Assembly (NCBI RefSeq): GCF_039536325.1
Contig: NZ_BAAAYO010000002.1
Span: forward strand, 248,001-312,000
Length of the DNA: 64,000 nucleotides
DNA from: Paenibacillus_AB hodogayensis
GTDB taxonomy: Bacteria; Bacillota; Bacilli; Paenibacillales; NBRC-103111
Direction: 5' to 3'
Under the pieces are notes generated by a model, which worked only from the letters and a program-made list of their open reading frames with translations, made no database searches and was not told the DNA's origin. How positions within the stretch are numbered: the stretch's first letter is position 1; each line of letters starts with the position of its first letter. Of the stretch, positions 15,264 through 24,500 are shown piece after piece. The translations under genes were made by a program, and so were the position numbers.

Positions 15264-15977
15264 ATGAGCAGGAAAAAAATATTGGTTGTCGATGACGAGC
15301 CATCCATTTCGATGCTGATCGAATTTAATTTGAAGCTGGTCGGTTATGAGGTGCAATGCGTATACGACGGGGAAGCCGTCTTCGAAGTGCTTCCGCAATT
15401 CCGCCCCGATCTGATCGTTCTCGATCTGATGCTGCCCAAGCTGGACGGTATCCAGGTATGTAAAAGACTGCGCGACCAAAACAACTTCGTGCCGATCGTC
15501 ATGCTGACGGCCCTCCAGGACTTGTCCGACAAAATCGCCGGACTCGACAATGGCGCCGACGATTACATGACGAAGCCCTTCAGCCCGCAGGAGCTGATCT
15601 CGCGAATCCAGGCCGTTATGCGCCGGACAAGCGCTCTCCCGATAGCCGAGCCGGAAACGCTGCATATCGGGCCGATTCGGATTCAACCGGACCAGCGCGA
15701 GGTGCTGGTAAACGACAAAGCCATCGAGTTGACCCCGAAGGAATTCGAGCTGCTGCTGTTTTTGTGCAAGCACCGCGGCAAAGTGCTAAGCCGGCAGCAG
15801 CTGCTGCACGGCGTGTGGGACTATCATTTTATCGGGGACACGCGCATCGTAGACGTTCATATCAGCCATCTCCGCGATAAAATCGAGCAAAATGCCCGCA
15901 ATCCGGAATATATCGTCACGATCCGCAACGTCGGCTATAAGCTGACCGAGCAAACCGCGAAAGAATCGCTGGCCTGA
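15264..15977 (+). CDS. OmpR/PhoB-family response regulator (orphan)
   Basis: 237 aa; ATG behind AAAGGAG. The receiver domain (1-120) has the DD pair (VVDDE), the phosphoacceptor Asp in LIVLDLMLP, Thr in MLTA and Lys in TKPF. A winged-helix DNA-binding domain (about 135-230) carries ELTPKEFELL and RNVGYKL. No kinase gene is adjacent on either side, and a terminator follows directly, so its sensor must be encoded elsewhere. PhoP/YycF-like overall, but the exact orthologue cannot be named. Confidence 0.9.
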   Translation: MSRKKILVVDDEPSISMLIEFNLKLVGYEVQCVYDGEAVFEVLPQFRPDLIVLDLMLPKLDGIQVCKRLRDQNNFVPIVMLTALQDLSDKIAGLDNGADDYMTKPFSPQELISRIQAVMRRTSALPIAEPETLHIGPIRIQPDQREVLVNDKAIELTPKEFELLLFLCKHRGKVLSRQQLLHGVWDYHFIGDTRIVDVHISHLRDKIEQNARNPEYIVTIRNVGYKLTEQTAKESLA

Positions 15978-16012
15978 ATGCAAGACCGCAGGCCCGTTCC
16001 TCCTCCATATTC

Positions 16013-16054
16013 AAAAAAGACGACCTCTGCTTCACGAGCAAAGGTCGTCTTTTC
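16013..16054 (+). terminator. Terminator of the orphan response regulator gene
   Basis: AAAAAAGACGACCT pairs with AGGTCGTCTTTT, 35 bp after the stop; effective on both strands in principle. Confidence 0.88.
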
Positions 16055-16131
16055 GTATTATTAGGTCAGCCAGAGTGTTCTGGTTGGCCCCTTTGGGGGA
16101 TGTTCGGCCTCCCGCTATTGGCGGGAGTTCT

Positions 16132-18966
16132 CTAGTCGAACTGAAGAAGGATAGCAACGGACGTATAAGCGGGAACGGCAAAGGAAACGGTGTCCCCCTC
16201 CACAACGGCTGGAGAACCAGACTCTACGGGCTTCTCGTTCGCATCGACGCAATACGCCCGCGTCGCCGCCCTGAACAGACGCAGTTTGGCGGTCGTCGGC
16301 AAGCCCTCGGTCTCGTAAACGCGTACCACCCATGCCCGGCCGCCGTCTTCTGCCATTTTGACCGACGACACGGCAACGGAGCCTTCCAGCAGCTCGATAA
16401 AGCCTGCTGCGAGCGGCCTCGTGCCGGCATGTGGCGTACCGGATAGTACGTTCAACGGATGATTGAGCCGGCTGGCCGTCTCGATCAGTTCTCCGTTTAC
16501 CCGATCATCGGTTAGACATACGGACAGACGGGTCCGGTGATGGTTACCGAGTTCGGGATAAGGGTCGGGATCGAATGAGCTGCGGATAAGCGAAACCGCC
16601 AGCGAATCGTCCGTGCCGCGAAATCCGTATTTGTTGCTCGTTACGATCATGACCGCCGGTTTCTCCGCCTCTCCCCGAACGCCCAAAGCCCAGCTGTTGC
16701 CCGGCACATCCATCTCGAGCGGCTGGCGCTCGACCGTACCGAATGGCACATCGTACCGGTAAGCCGTGCACTTGTAGCCGAGCGGCCAGTGAAAATTCAA
16801 TTGCGGTATGGCGGTTTCGGCTTTGCCGGCCTCTTGCCAGTCGCATTCCGTCGCGAAGTCGAGGCGTCGGCTGCTGCGGTCCAGCGAAACGGTTACGTTC
16901 AGCTTCGATCGGCCGAACGAAAGTTCGTAATGGAGCGATTGCCGGACGCTTCCCGCTGCTCCCCTGCGGATTTTCACCCTTTGATGCAAGGAATGAATGT
17001 CCAGGTAACGGCCTACTTGCCAAGCGGTCATCCCTCTGACCGGATCTTCCTCGATAAACCTAAACAGCCCCGCCGGACGCGAAGCGTCTACGAGCTCCTC
17101 GCCCGTTGTTTTATCGATCAGCGAGACGACGGCGGCGGTGACCGGATGAAATTCCGCCCGCAGGCATTCATTTTCGAGAACAAGCGGCTCTTCGCGCTCG
17201 ACCAAAGGCTCGACGGGCATTTTCGGAGCCGAAGATCCATCTCCCTCCTCAATCGTATACGTGCTGTAGCCGCCAGCCGGCGCCTTGGCATACAGAAGCA
17301 GTCTCGTATAGTCGTGGCCCCAGTAATAATGGTGGCCTTTATCGACAAGCTGGTAGGGCGTCTCACGGCCTTCGCCGTCCCGGACGCACAACGTCTGGAT
17401 CGGGCTTTTCCAATCCCACAGCACGACTTCCACCGCTTCCTCGCGCTCGCACAGCGAAGGGTTGAACAGGTGGACGATCCGCTTTCGCCCGCGTCCGCGC
17501 TCCACTTGCCCCGGCTTGAATTCGCGAATGCCGAAGCCGACGCCCGCCCCTTCCGAAACGGAGCCGCCGTCGCTATCTCCGACAAGCGAGGAAGTATCGA
17601 TTCCGGCGGCGATGCTTTCCAACGCCAGCTTGCGGCTCGCCCCCGCCGCGGCCATCGTTTGCTGGAACAGCCCGAGCGCATGCTCTCTCGTTTCCAGAAC
17701 GCCGGAGCCCGGCAATATGTCGTGGAACTGATTGAACAGGACGTTTCGCCACGCCTCCTCGAACGCATCCCGGGGGTAACGCTTGCCTTCCGCCAACGAT
17801 GCCACCGCAGCGAACGTCTCCGCTTCGTTCAAAGCCGCTTCGCCAATCCGGTTGGCCGTCTTTATCCGCGACTGCGACGTGTAGCAGCCCGTGAACACGA
17901 AGTTCAGCTCCCCTTCCACGACAGGGAGCCGATCAGCCAAAGGCTCGGCGAGCCGGAAATAGTCCGCGAGCGTACCAAAACGGATGCGCGGATAAACCGG
18001 CCAATCGTTCATCCCGATCAGGCGCTCCAGATCGCGCCTGGTCGGCCCGCCTCCATGATCACCGACGCCATACACATTCAGATGCGTCTTCAATCCGGTC
18101 TGGCGGCAAAGCTCCGGCACGTAGGCGCCCAGCATCGGCTGGACGGTGTCGTTGTACCAGGTCGGCTCGCGGTAGACGATGACCGATTGGCCGGACGGCG
18201 CTTTCCAGCGGTACAGCACATGCCCGTCATACCCCCGGCAATGGTAATAGTAGCGGACGCCGCCTGCGGCCAGTATATCCGGCACGTTGACGCTGTGGCC
18301 GAACGTATCCGGTTCGAAGTCGAGGTTCAGCGAATCCGGGTCGATTCCGAGCAGGCTGGACAAATACCGCTTCGTATACAGCAAATGCCGGGTCAGGCTT
18401 TCTCCGCTAGGCATGTTCTTGTCCGCTTCCACCCAGTGCGATGCCGTCACTTCCCAGCGTCCTTCGCTCACCCTCCGCTTGATCTCTTCCAGCATATCCG
18501 GCGCATACTGCTCCACGATCCGGTAAATCGACGCCTGCGACTGGGAAAACGTAAACTGCGGGTATTCGTCGAGCAAATTCAGCATAGTCCGCATCGTATC
18601 GAGGGTCACCGACACGGTTTCGTCCCACCCCCACATCCAGTTCATGTCGATATGGGCATGGGCGACGCTCAAAATTTCATAGCTTTTGGCCTCCGAAGCA
18701 AGCTCCGCAAGCAGCTTCTCCGCCTCCAAAGCGGTATTTCGGGTCAGAACCGCTTCTTCGGCTATCCGGCTCTCCACCAAAGAAAGCGCTTCCTCGATCG
18801 TACGGTCAAACCGTCCGTCCTGCACTTTCGACAACTCGTGCGCAAAAACGAGCTGGGACAAAATTCGTTCTCCCCAATGGCCGGGCGCGCTTTTGATTTT
18901 TTCCTCCCAGTAGCTGTTGGGCGCGCTGCCGAGAAGCACGCGGAGCCGGGATTCGATCGTTCTCAT
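16132..18966 (-). CDS. GH38 alpha-mannosidase
   Basis: 944 aa. The ATG at 18966 is chosen because AAGGAGG lies six bases upstream; two earlier in-frame ATGs do not fit. Family 38 features: a catalytic domain opening with HAHIDMNWMWGWDE (zinc ligands His and Asp at about 103-107), the nucleophile Asp in FEPDTFGHS at about 220, and HCRGYDG and DHGGGPTRRD further on, followed by the long beta-sandwich C-terminal region usual for the family. It should hydrolyse alpha-mannosides in the cytoplasm since no signal peptide is present. It is a single gene with an AT-rich upstream region bearing an 18-bp inverted repeat, a possible operator. Confidence 0.93.
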   Translation of the reverse strand: MRTIESRLRVLLGSAPNSYWEEKIKSAPGHWGERILSQLVFAHELSKVQDGRFDRTIEEALSLVESRIAEEAVLTRNTALEAEKLLAELASEAKSYEILSVAHAHIDMNWMWGWDETVSVTLDTMRTMLNLLDEYPQFTFSQSQASIYRIVEQYAPDMLEEIKRRVSEGRWEVTASHWVEADKNMPSGESLTRHLLYTKRYLSSLLGIDPDSLNLDFEPDTFGHSVNVPDILAAGGVRYYYHCRGYDGHVLYRWKAPSGQSVIVYREPTWYNDTVQPMLGAYVPELCRQTGLKTHLNVYGVGDHGGGPTRRDLERLIGMNDWPVYPRIRFGTLADYFRLAEPLADRLPVVEGELNFVFTGCYTSQSRIKTANRIGEAALNEAETFAAVASLAEGKRYPRDAFEEAWRNVLFNQFHDILPGSGVLETREHALGLFQQTMAAAGASRKLALESIAAGIDTSSLVGDSDGGSVSEGAGVGFGIREFKPGQVERGRGRKRIVHLFNPSLCEREEAVEVVLWDWKSPIQTLCVRDGEGRETPYQLVDKGHHYYWGHDYTRLLLYAKAPAGGYSTYTIEEGDGSSAPKMPVEPLVEREEPLVLENECLRAEFHPVTAAVVSLIDKTTGEELVDASRPAGLFRFIEEDPVRGMTAWQVGRYLDIHSLHQRVKIRRGAAGSVRQSLHYELSFGRSKLNVTVSLDRSSRRLDFATECDWQEAGKAETAIPQLNFHWPLGYKCTAYRYDVPFGTVERQPLEMDVPGNSWALGVRGEAEKPAVMIVTSNKYGFRGTDDSLAVSLIRSSFDPDPYPELGNHHRTRLSVCLTDDRVNGELIETASRLNHPLNVLSGTPHAGTRPLAAGFIELLEGSVAVSSVKMAEDGGRAWVVRVYETEGLPTTAKLRLFRAATRAYCVDANEKPVESGSPAVVEGDTVSFAVPAYTSVAILLQFD

Positions 18967-18997
18967 GGCCATCCTCCTTTTCATTTCCAAAAGATAT

Positions 18998-19135
18998 AAA
19001 TATCAATATACTAATATTACAATAAAAATATAACCCCTCTTCAATACGAAGTAAAGGTATTTTTCGCATTATTAAAGCCGTTTTTACGCAATCTCAAATT
19101 AATGTCTCTATTTCAAAATTGGTATATTGATATTT
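18998..19135. repeat. 18-bp inverted repeats flanking the mannosidase upstream region
   Basis: AAATATCAATATACTAAT at 18998-19015 and its reverse complement with one mismatch (ATTGGTATATTGATATTT) at 19118-19135 are about 120 bp apart centre to centre, in the AT-rich stretch between the mannosidase start and the TagO-like gene's terminator. They could be paired operator sites for a mannoside-responsive regulator. Confidence 0.65.
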
Positions 19136-19150
19136 TTATAGAGACGAAAC

Positions 19151-19194
19151 AAAAAAAGCCCCGGGTTTCCACTCTTGCGGGCCCGGAGACTTTG
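19151..19194 (-). terminator. Terminator of the TagO/WecA-like gene
   Basis: On the minus strand CTCCGGGCCC...ACCCGGGGC is followed by seven T residues, about 20 bp past the stop. Confidence 0.8.
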
Positions 19195-19215
19195 GAAACA
19201 GGGATACGATTCCCC

Positions 19216-20220
19216 CTACACGTTCAACAGCAGCAAAATGATCGACATCATGCTCAGGCATACATTAACCAGCCATAGGAAAGCAACCACCTGCTTCGGT
19301 TTCATGCCCGTGGAGAGCAGCCGGTAGTGAGCCTGGCTGGCATCGGCCTGATAAATCGGCTTGCCTTGCCGAAGCCGGCGGAACACGACAAACAGATTAT
19401 CGAAGATCGGTACGCCCAGCGCCAAAATCGGAATGAGCAGCGACAGCATCGTCGCTTGCTTGAACGCCCCGTCCAGCGCGATCACTCCGAGCATAAAGCC
19501 GAGAAACGTAGCTCCGGCATCCCCCATAAACACTTTCGCCGGCGGCTTATTATAACGCAAGTAGGCGATGGCGACCGCTACTACGATGATCGCCATCATA
19601 GCCGAGTCGGACTGTCCTTTGGCCAGAGCGACTACGAAGAGCGTTCCCGCGGATATGGCGGAAAGCCCTCCGGCCAGGCCGTCCATTCCGTCGGAAAAGT
19701 TGATGACGGTCGTTACGCCGAAAATCCACGTTACCGTCAAGACGAGCTGGAGCCATTCCGGCAGCATGACCACATCGCCCGAGAACGGGTTGGAGAAGCC
19801 GTAAAAGACGATGCCGGACTTGTACACCAGATAGGCGGCCGCTACCTGCACGATAAATTTCGGCAAAGCGGGGAACTCCTTGCGGTGCGTTTTGTACCAG
19901 TCGTCGATCGTACCGATTCCAAGCACCATGAAGGAGCCGGCCAAAATGGCGATCGTCTGGCTCGTCTCCTCGCGCGCGAACAGTAAAAAAGCGCATACAA
20001 AGCCGGTAAAGATGGCTATGCCGGCCGTCAGCGGGATGGGCTCGCGGTGAATTTTCCGTTCGGCGTCTTCGCGGGGCTTGTCCACAAAATCGATGCGGAA
20101 CGCCAATTTGCGGAGCGGCGGTATAAGAATGAGCACAATAGCAAATGCGACGAGAAAGGCGAATACATATGAAATAGAAATCCCCTCCAAAGAATGGGTT
20201 GACGGCATCTTTTCATCCAT
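19216..20220 (-). CDS. tagO: Polyprenyl-phosphate sugar-1-phosphate transferase (TagO/WecA/MraY family)
   Basis: About 334 aa from the ATG at 20220. Multi-pass membrane protein transferring GlcNAc-1-phosphate (or similar) to undecaprenyl phosphate, the first step of teichoic acid or polysaccharide synthesis. Catalytic motifs are all present: IDDWY, NFSDGMDGLAGG, FMGDAGATFLG and the cytoplasmic AHYRLL loop. The start is uncertain. No ribosome site precedes 20220 or 20208, whereas GGAGGGG lies inside the frame and is followed six bases later by ATT (20175), right at the first membrane helix where homologues usually begin. The symbol is by family resemblance; WecA-like alternatives are equally possible. 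The AraC gene is divergent. Confidence 0.85.
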   Translation of the reverse strand: MDEKMPSTHSLEGISISYVFAFLVAFAIVLILIPPLRKLAFRIDFVDKPREDAERKIHREPIPLTAGIAIFTGFVCAFLLFAREETSQTIAILAGSFMVLGIGTIDDWYKTHRKEFPALPKFIVQVAAAYLVYKSGIVFYGFSNPFSGDVVMLPEWLQLVLTVTWIFGVTTVINFSDGMDGLAGGLSAISAGTLFVVALAKGQSDSAMMAIIVVAVAIAYLRYNKPPAKVFMGDAGATFLGFMLGVIALDGAFKQATMLSLLIPILALGVPIFDNLFVVFRRLRQGKPIYQADASQAHYRLLSTGMKPKQVVAFLWLVNVCLSMMSIILLLLNV

Positions 20221-20251
20221 AAGGACGTATGATGCGGGAAAAAGGTTCAAA

Positions 20252-20281
20252 TTGTCGGCAAGACGAGAATTATGATATAAT
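20252..20281 (+). promoter_or_regulatory. Predicted promoter of the AraC-family gene
   Basis: TTGTCG and TATAAT separated by 18 bp, about 140 bp upstream of the start. Confidence 0.5.
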
Positions 20282-20420
20282 TTTGTATACAAGTACAATA
20301 CCGGTTCTGATGTTGAGCCGGGAATTCCGTACGCCAATCGGCCGCGACATTCCCGCTGCCGCTTCCGATTGCCGCCTTTTCCGGTTCGCGAATAGGAATG
20401 GAAAACAAGGAGGAGTGCGC

Positions 20421-21320
20421 ATGGCCGTCTTTCCCCAGTATCAGGACGCCAAAACGGACGATCGCTTTCGGCTCGGTCAGCAAAAGGGCTCGCTGCCCTT
20501 CTACGTGTCGTACAACAAGCCCGGCGCCCATTATCCGATGCACTATCACGACTTTGCGGAGCTCTCTCTCGTGACGGAAGGTAGCGGTACCGAATCGATC
20601 AACGGGCTCGTTCACAACCTGAGGCCCGGTACGATGTCGCTCCTGCTTCCCCATCATATTCACGAGCTGCGCAGCGACCCGGCCTGTCCGGTCAAGCTGT
20701 ACAGCTGTATGTTCGATATTACGATCTTGTCCGGCAATCCGTACGAATCGTATTTAAGCCGCTGGCTCCATAAAGTCGGTTCGGAGCTGCCTTCGTTTCA
20801 TCATTTTGAAGGCGAGACGCTCGACGCCATCGCGCTGCTGATCGGCCAAATCGTGCGCGAATACGAGGATGCCAGGGTCGGCCGGGATGCGGTGCTGCGG
20901 GGCAAACTGGTCGAGGCCGTCACCCTCCTCTTGCGCGCCGTGCTCGAAGGCCAGCCGGTCGAAGATGTCCGGCAGAGCGATCCGGGCATCCGGGCATGGA
21001 GCATTATGCGCTACATTCACCTTCACTATAACGAGCCGATTTCCCTGAATACGGTATCGTCGCATTTCAACCTGCACGCCTCGTATGTCAGCCGGACATT
21101 CAAGGAGCATACGGGAAAAACCGTGGGGGACTATATGCACGAGCTGCGCATCGCCCGGGCAGCGACCTTGCTAACGGCCAGCGGGATGTCGATTACGGAC
21201 ATTTGCATGGAGGTCGGCTACGACAGCTACCGGACGTTCGCGCGCGTATTCCGGCAGCATCGCGGCATGTCTCCCTCGGACTACCGACTGTCCCGTGACA
21301 AGCCGGTCATCTCTTCTTAA
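20421..21320 (+). CDS. AraC-family transcriptional regulator
   Basis: 299 aa; ATG at 20421 follows AAGGAGGAG. The N-terminal cupin-like sensor domain (about 25-110) has the HYPMHYHDFAELSLV signature of sugar-responsive regulators. The C-terminal double HTH (about 195-290) carries PISLNTVSSHFNLHASYVSRTFKEH and the closing GYDSYRTFARVFRQHRGMSPSDYR. Such regulators usually control a nearby carbohydrate gene; the candidates here are the mannosidase two genes away or the divergent transferase gene. It ends at a shared convergent terminator with serC. Confidence 0.88.
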   Translation: MAVFPQYQDAKTDDRFRLGQQKGSLPFYVSYNKPGAHYPMHYHDFAELSLVTEGSGTESINGLVHNLRPGTMSLLLPHHIHELRSDPACPVKLYSCMFDITILSGNPYESYLSRWLHKVGSELPSFHHFEGETLDAIALLIGQIVREYEDARVGRDAVLRGKLVEAVTLLLRAVLEGQPVEDVRQSDPGIRAWSIMRYIHLHYNEPISLNTVSSHFNLHASYVSRTFKEHTGKTVGDYMHELRIARAATLLTASGMSITDICMEVGYDSYRTFARVFRQHRGMSPSDYRLSRDKPVISS

Positions 21321-21348
21321 CCTTTCCTCCTGCCGCTAAAACAGACAA

Positions 21349-21388
21349 AGACGGAGCCTGTCTGCCAGCAGCGAAAGGCTCCGTCTAT
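21349..21388. terminator. Bidirectional terminator between the AraC gene and serC
   Basis: AGACGGAGCC pairs with GGCTCCGTCT around an 18-base loop, flanked by A-rich and T-rich ends. The two genes converge here. Confidence 0.85.
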
Positions 21389-21411
21389 TCGTTTAAGCAG
21401 CTATGGAAGCA

Positions 21412-22500
21412 TTAGCCGTTGCGGCGGCGGAAATCGTTCATAAAGTCAGCCAGCGCCTTGCAGCTTTCGTAAGGAACCGCATTGTAGGTGGACGCCCGCA
21501 TATGGCCGACGTCGCGATGACCCTTCAATCCGACAAACCCTTGCTGCGCCGATTCTTTAATAAATTGGGCCTCCAGCTCCTCGCTGCCCAGAGCGAACGT
21601 AATGTTCATCAACGAGCGGCTATCCGGCTCGACCAGTCCGCGGTAAAATCCGCCGCTGCCGTCGATGGCGTCGTAGATCAGCTTCGTCTTGTCGCGGTTG
21701 ATCCGCTCCATCGCTTCGAGGCCGCCCGTCGCTTTAATCCATTTCAGCACCAGATTGGCGATATAGACCGAGTAGACCGGAGGGGTGTTATAAAGCGACT
21801 TGCTTTGGGCGTGCGTGTCGAAGCGCAGCATCGTCGGCAAGTTTTTGTTCGCCCGCTCGACCAGCTCGTCGCGCACGATGACGACCGTGACGCCGGAAGG
21901 ACCGAGATTTTTTTGCGCCCCGGCATAGATCAGCGAAAACTTCGACACATCGGTCGGACGGCACAGGATGTCGCTGGAGAAGTCGCCGATCAACGGAACG
22001 TTGCCCGTATCCGGAAAATCCGCGAATTGCGATCCCGCTATCGTCTCGTTGGAGGTCAAATGAATGTAGGCCGCCTCCGGTTGCACATCGATTTCCCCTA
22101 GCGCAGGCATACGGCGAAAGCCGCTCGCTTCGCCCGTCGCCGCCACGTACGTTTCCCCGATGCCCTTCGCTTCCTTATACGCTTTGTCCGCCCAGCTTCC
22201 GGTCAGCACGTAGCCGCCCGCTTGTCCGGGCTTCAGGAAGTTCATCGGAATCATCGCGAACTGCGTGCTGGCTCCGCCCTGCAGGAACAGCACCTGATAG
22301 CCGTCGGGAACGCCGAGCAGCTCCTTGACGAGAGACTGGGCTTCGTCGTTCACCTGCTCGTATTCTTTGCTTCTGTGCGAAATTTCCATGATCGACATAC
22401 CGATTCCGCGGTAATCGACAAATTCCTCCTGAGCCTGCTGGAGCACCTCCAACGGCAAAGCAGCCGGTCCGGCGTTAAAATTGTAAGCCCGTTTCGTCAT
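21412..22500 (-). CDS. serC: Phosphoserine aminotransferase
   Basis: 362 aa. The ATG before TKRAYNFNAGPAALP is the canonical SerC start, with GGATGAGG upstream; the open frame extends 41 codons further without support. The PLP enzyme converts 3-phosphohydroxypyruvate and glutamate to phosphoserine (serine and also pyridoxine synthesis). Visible signatures: GGASTQF, the PLP lysine in YAGAQKNLGPSG, and the C-terminal GHRDVGHMRASTYNA substrate-binding segment. Divergent from thpR. Confidence 0.96.
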   Translation of the reverse strand: MTKRAYNFNAGPAALPLEVLQQAQEEFVDYRGIGMSIMEISHRSKEYEQVNDEAQSLVKELLGVPDGYQVLFLQGGASTQFAMIPMNFLKPGQAGGYVLTGSWADKAYKEAKGIGETYVAATGEASGFRRMPALGEIDVQPEAAYIHLTSNETIAGSQFADFPDTGNVPLIGDFSSDILCRPTDVSKFSLIYAGAQKNLGPSGVTVVIVRDELVERANKNLPTMLRFDTHAQSKSLYNTPPVYSVYIANLVLKWIKATGGLEAMERINRDKTKLIYDAIDGSGGFYRGLVEPDSRSLMNITFALGSEELEAQFIKESAQQGFVGLKGHRDVGHMRASTYNAVPYESCKALADFMNDFRRRNG

Positions 22501-22702
22501 CTTAACCCTCATCCTTTCCCATATCGGCGAACAGCTGAACAATTCCCGTGTCGCCGCTTGTCCCCGCTTGTCCAATATCGCTATGATAGCAGTATTCGTC
22601 CGGCCGTTCAATAAGAGCGGCAAATTTGTCCTAAAGATGTCTCAAATGGAGTAAACGCCGTTCGAATCCGGTTATACTTTAGATGAAGGTGGTGCTCACA
22701 CG

Positions 22703-23308
22703 ATGAACCAATCGACAGATCCCGCAGGCCGCGCACGGCTTTTCGTCGCCCTGCCGATCCCAACCGACCGACAGGCGAACATCGAAGCCGAGATGACGGC
22801 CTTGAAGCGCAACAGCCAGTTTGCTTTTAAAAAATGGGTCCATCCGGCCGACCTGCATATTACGCTGAAATTCATCGGCGACGTTCCGGACGAGGCCGCC
22901 TCTCTTATCGAAGCAGCGCTGGAGCGCGTAGCCGCGCGTTCCACTCCGTTCCCGCTGCGGCTCTTGGGAGCAGGCACGTTCGGCTTGACTCCTTCCCCGA
23001 AAGTGCTGTGGATCGGGGTCGGGGGCAAACAAGAGCCGCTCCGCTCGCTGCAAAGCGACGTGGAGCAGGAGCTGTCCGCGCTTGGCTACGCCCCCGAGCA
23101 GCGGCCCTATGCCCCGCATATTACCGTAGCCCGTCAATATGCGGGGCAAGCGCCAGCCTCGCTGGAGGGTCTGGAGAAGCTGTTCCCGGACGAGGCCGGG
23201 CCGGCGCACGAATGGGCGGCCGACCGGCTCGTGCTGTACCGCACACGTCTTGGCGCGGTGCCGATGTACGAGCCGGTACGGACCATCGCCTTTCACGCGG
23301 GCGGCTGA
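22703..23308 (+). CDS. thpR: RNA 2',3'-cyclic phosphodiesterase ThpR
   Basis: 201 aa member of the 2H phosphoesterase superfamily. Both catalytic HxT motifs are present (HITLKF about residue 50, HITVAR about residue 140), with the N-terminal LFVALPIP strand. It opens 2',3'-cyclic phosphates at RNA ends. Start ATG behind GAAGGTGGTG. It stands alone between serC and the convergent trpS. Confidence 0.93.
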   Translation: MNQSTDPAGRARLFVALPIPTDRQANIEAEMTALKRNSQFAFKKWVHPADLHITLKFIGDVPDEAASLIEAALERVAARSTPFPLRLLGAGTFGLTPSPKVLWIGVGGKQEPLRSLQSDVEQELSALGYAPEQRPYAPHITVARQYAGQAPASLEGLEKLFPDEAGPAHEWAADRLVLYRTRLGAVPMYEPVRTIAFHAGG

Positions 23309-23501
23309 CACGGCCGGCGCTTCTCCCGCTGCCGCTCGGATGAGCCGCTACAGCATGACGTTCGCAGCCGGCTGCATTCGCCGTCGTATTCGACAGCATA
23401 CGGCTCAGCGCCGCTTCGTCCTCGTTCGACGGCAATCGGCCGGCTTCTCTCGACAACGGCAAGCGGCCCGTTTCGACAGCGCGCAAGCGCTATTTTTCGA
23501 C

Positions 23502-24500
23502 CTACAGCATAAGCAGCCCCATCGCTTGCCGTACCTCGGCGATTACGCTCCGGGCCGACTCACGCGCTTTATCGCGTCCGATCCGCAATATGTCGACCGC
23601 ATCGTCCTCGCTCAAGCGCATATGCCTTTCCCGGAACGGCTCGATTACAGCGGAGAAGCTGTCGGCGAGCCGTTCCTTGCACTCTACGCAGCCGATCCCG
23701 GCCGCGCGGCATGCGCCGGCGATGGCCGCCCGTTCCGACTCTCCGGTAAAGAACGTATGAAGACGGAATACGTTGCACCCCTCGGCCGTCGGATGCCCCG
23801 GCTGGCTGCGGTAGCCGCGCAGCGGATCGGACAGCGCCTTCCGCGTCTTCTCCCCGACTGCGGCGCGATCGTCCTGCAGGCTGACATAGGCGGCTGCCCC
23901 GTCTGACTTGCTCATCTTCCCTGCCCCCGATAAGGACGGGATGCGGGCCGCATTGTCGAGCAGCGGCTGGGGCTCGGGAAACACGTCCCCGTACAGCTGG
24001 TTGAACCGTCTGGCAATCTCGCGGGCCAGCTCCAGATGGACAAGCTGGTCGTCTCCGACCATGACGGTTTGCGATTTGAACAGCAAGATATCGGCGGCCA
24101 TCAGCACCGGATAGCCGACCAGGCCGTAGTTGACGTTATCCGGATGGCGCTTGGCCTTCTCCTTGAAGGTCGGCACCCGCAGCAGCTCCCCAAGCGGCAT
24201 AACCATGCTCAAGTACGTGTGCAGCTCGCAAATTTCCGCCGCGAGCGAGGATTGCACGTAAAGCGTGCAGCGCTCGGGATCGAGCCCTCCCGCCAAATAA
24301 TTGCGCGCCGTGCCGATGACGAACCCGCGCAGGTCGTCCGGCTTCGGGTGGGTCGTCAGCGAGTGGATATCGGCGATAAAATAGCGGGCGTCATAACGCT
24401 CCTGCTGCTCCACAAGCCCTTTCAGCGCGCCGTAATAGTTGCCGACGTGCAGCTCTCCGGTCGGGCGGATGCCCGATATCAATCGATTGGAACTAATCAT
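23502..24500 (-). CDS. trpS: Tryptophanyl-tRNA synthetase
   Basis: 332 aa class I synthetase. The HIGH-like motif is TGELHVGNY and the KMSKS loop is GAGKMSKSDGA; VGDDQLVHLELAREIARRFN forms the tRNA/Trp pocket region. ATG start behind GGAGGG. Expression is controlled by a Trp T-box leader and possibly by a short ORF with tandem Trp codons that overlaps its first 8 bases. Confidence 0.97.
   Translation of the reverse strand: MISSNRLISGIRPTGELHVGNYYGALKGLVEQQERYDARYFIADIHSLTTHPKPDDLRGFVIGTARNYLAGGLDPERCTLYVQSSLAAEICELHTYLSMVMPLGELLRVPTFKEKAKRHPDNVNYGLVGYPVLMAADILLFKSQTVMVGDDQLVHLELAREIARRFNQLYGDVFPEPQPLLDNAARIPSLSGAGKMSKSDGAAAYVSLQDDRAAVGEKTRKALSDPLRGYRSQPGHPTAEGCNVFRLHTFFTGESERAAIAGACRAAGIGCVECKERLADSFSAVIEPFRERHMRLSEDDAVDILRIGRDKARESARSVIAEVRQAMGLLML

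Noticed and set aside
16789..18999. Plus-strand open frame of 736 codons
   Set aside because: Antisense to the alpha-mannosidase gene; composition is that of a GC-skewed shadow frame (Arg/His/Gln-rich), no ribosome site and no domain.
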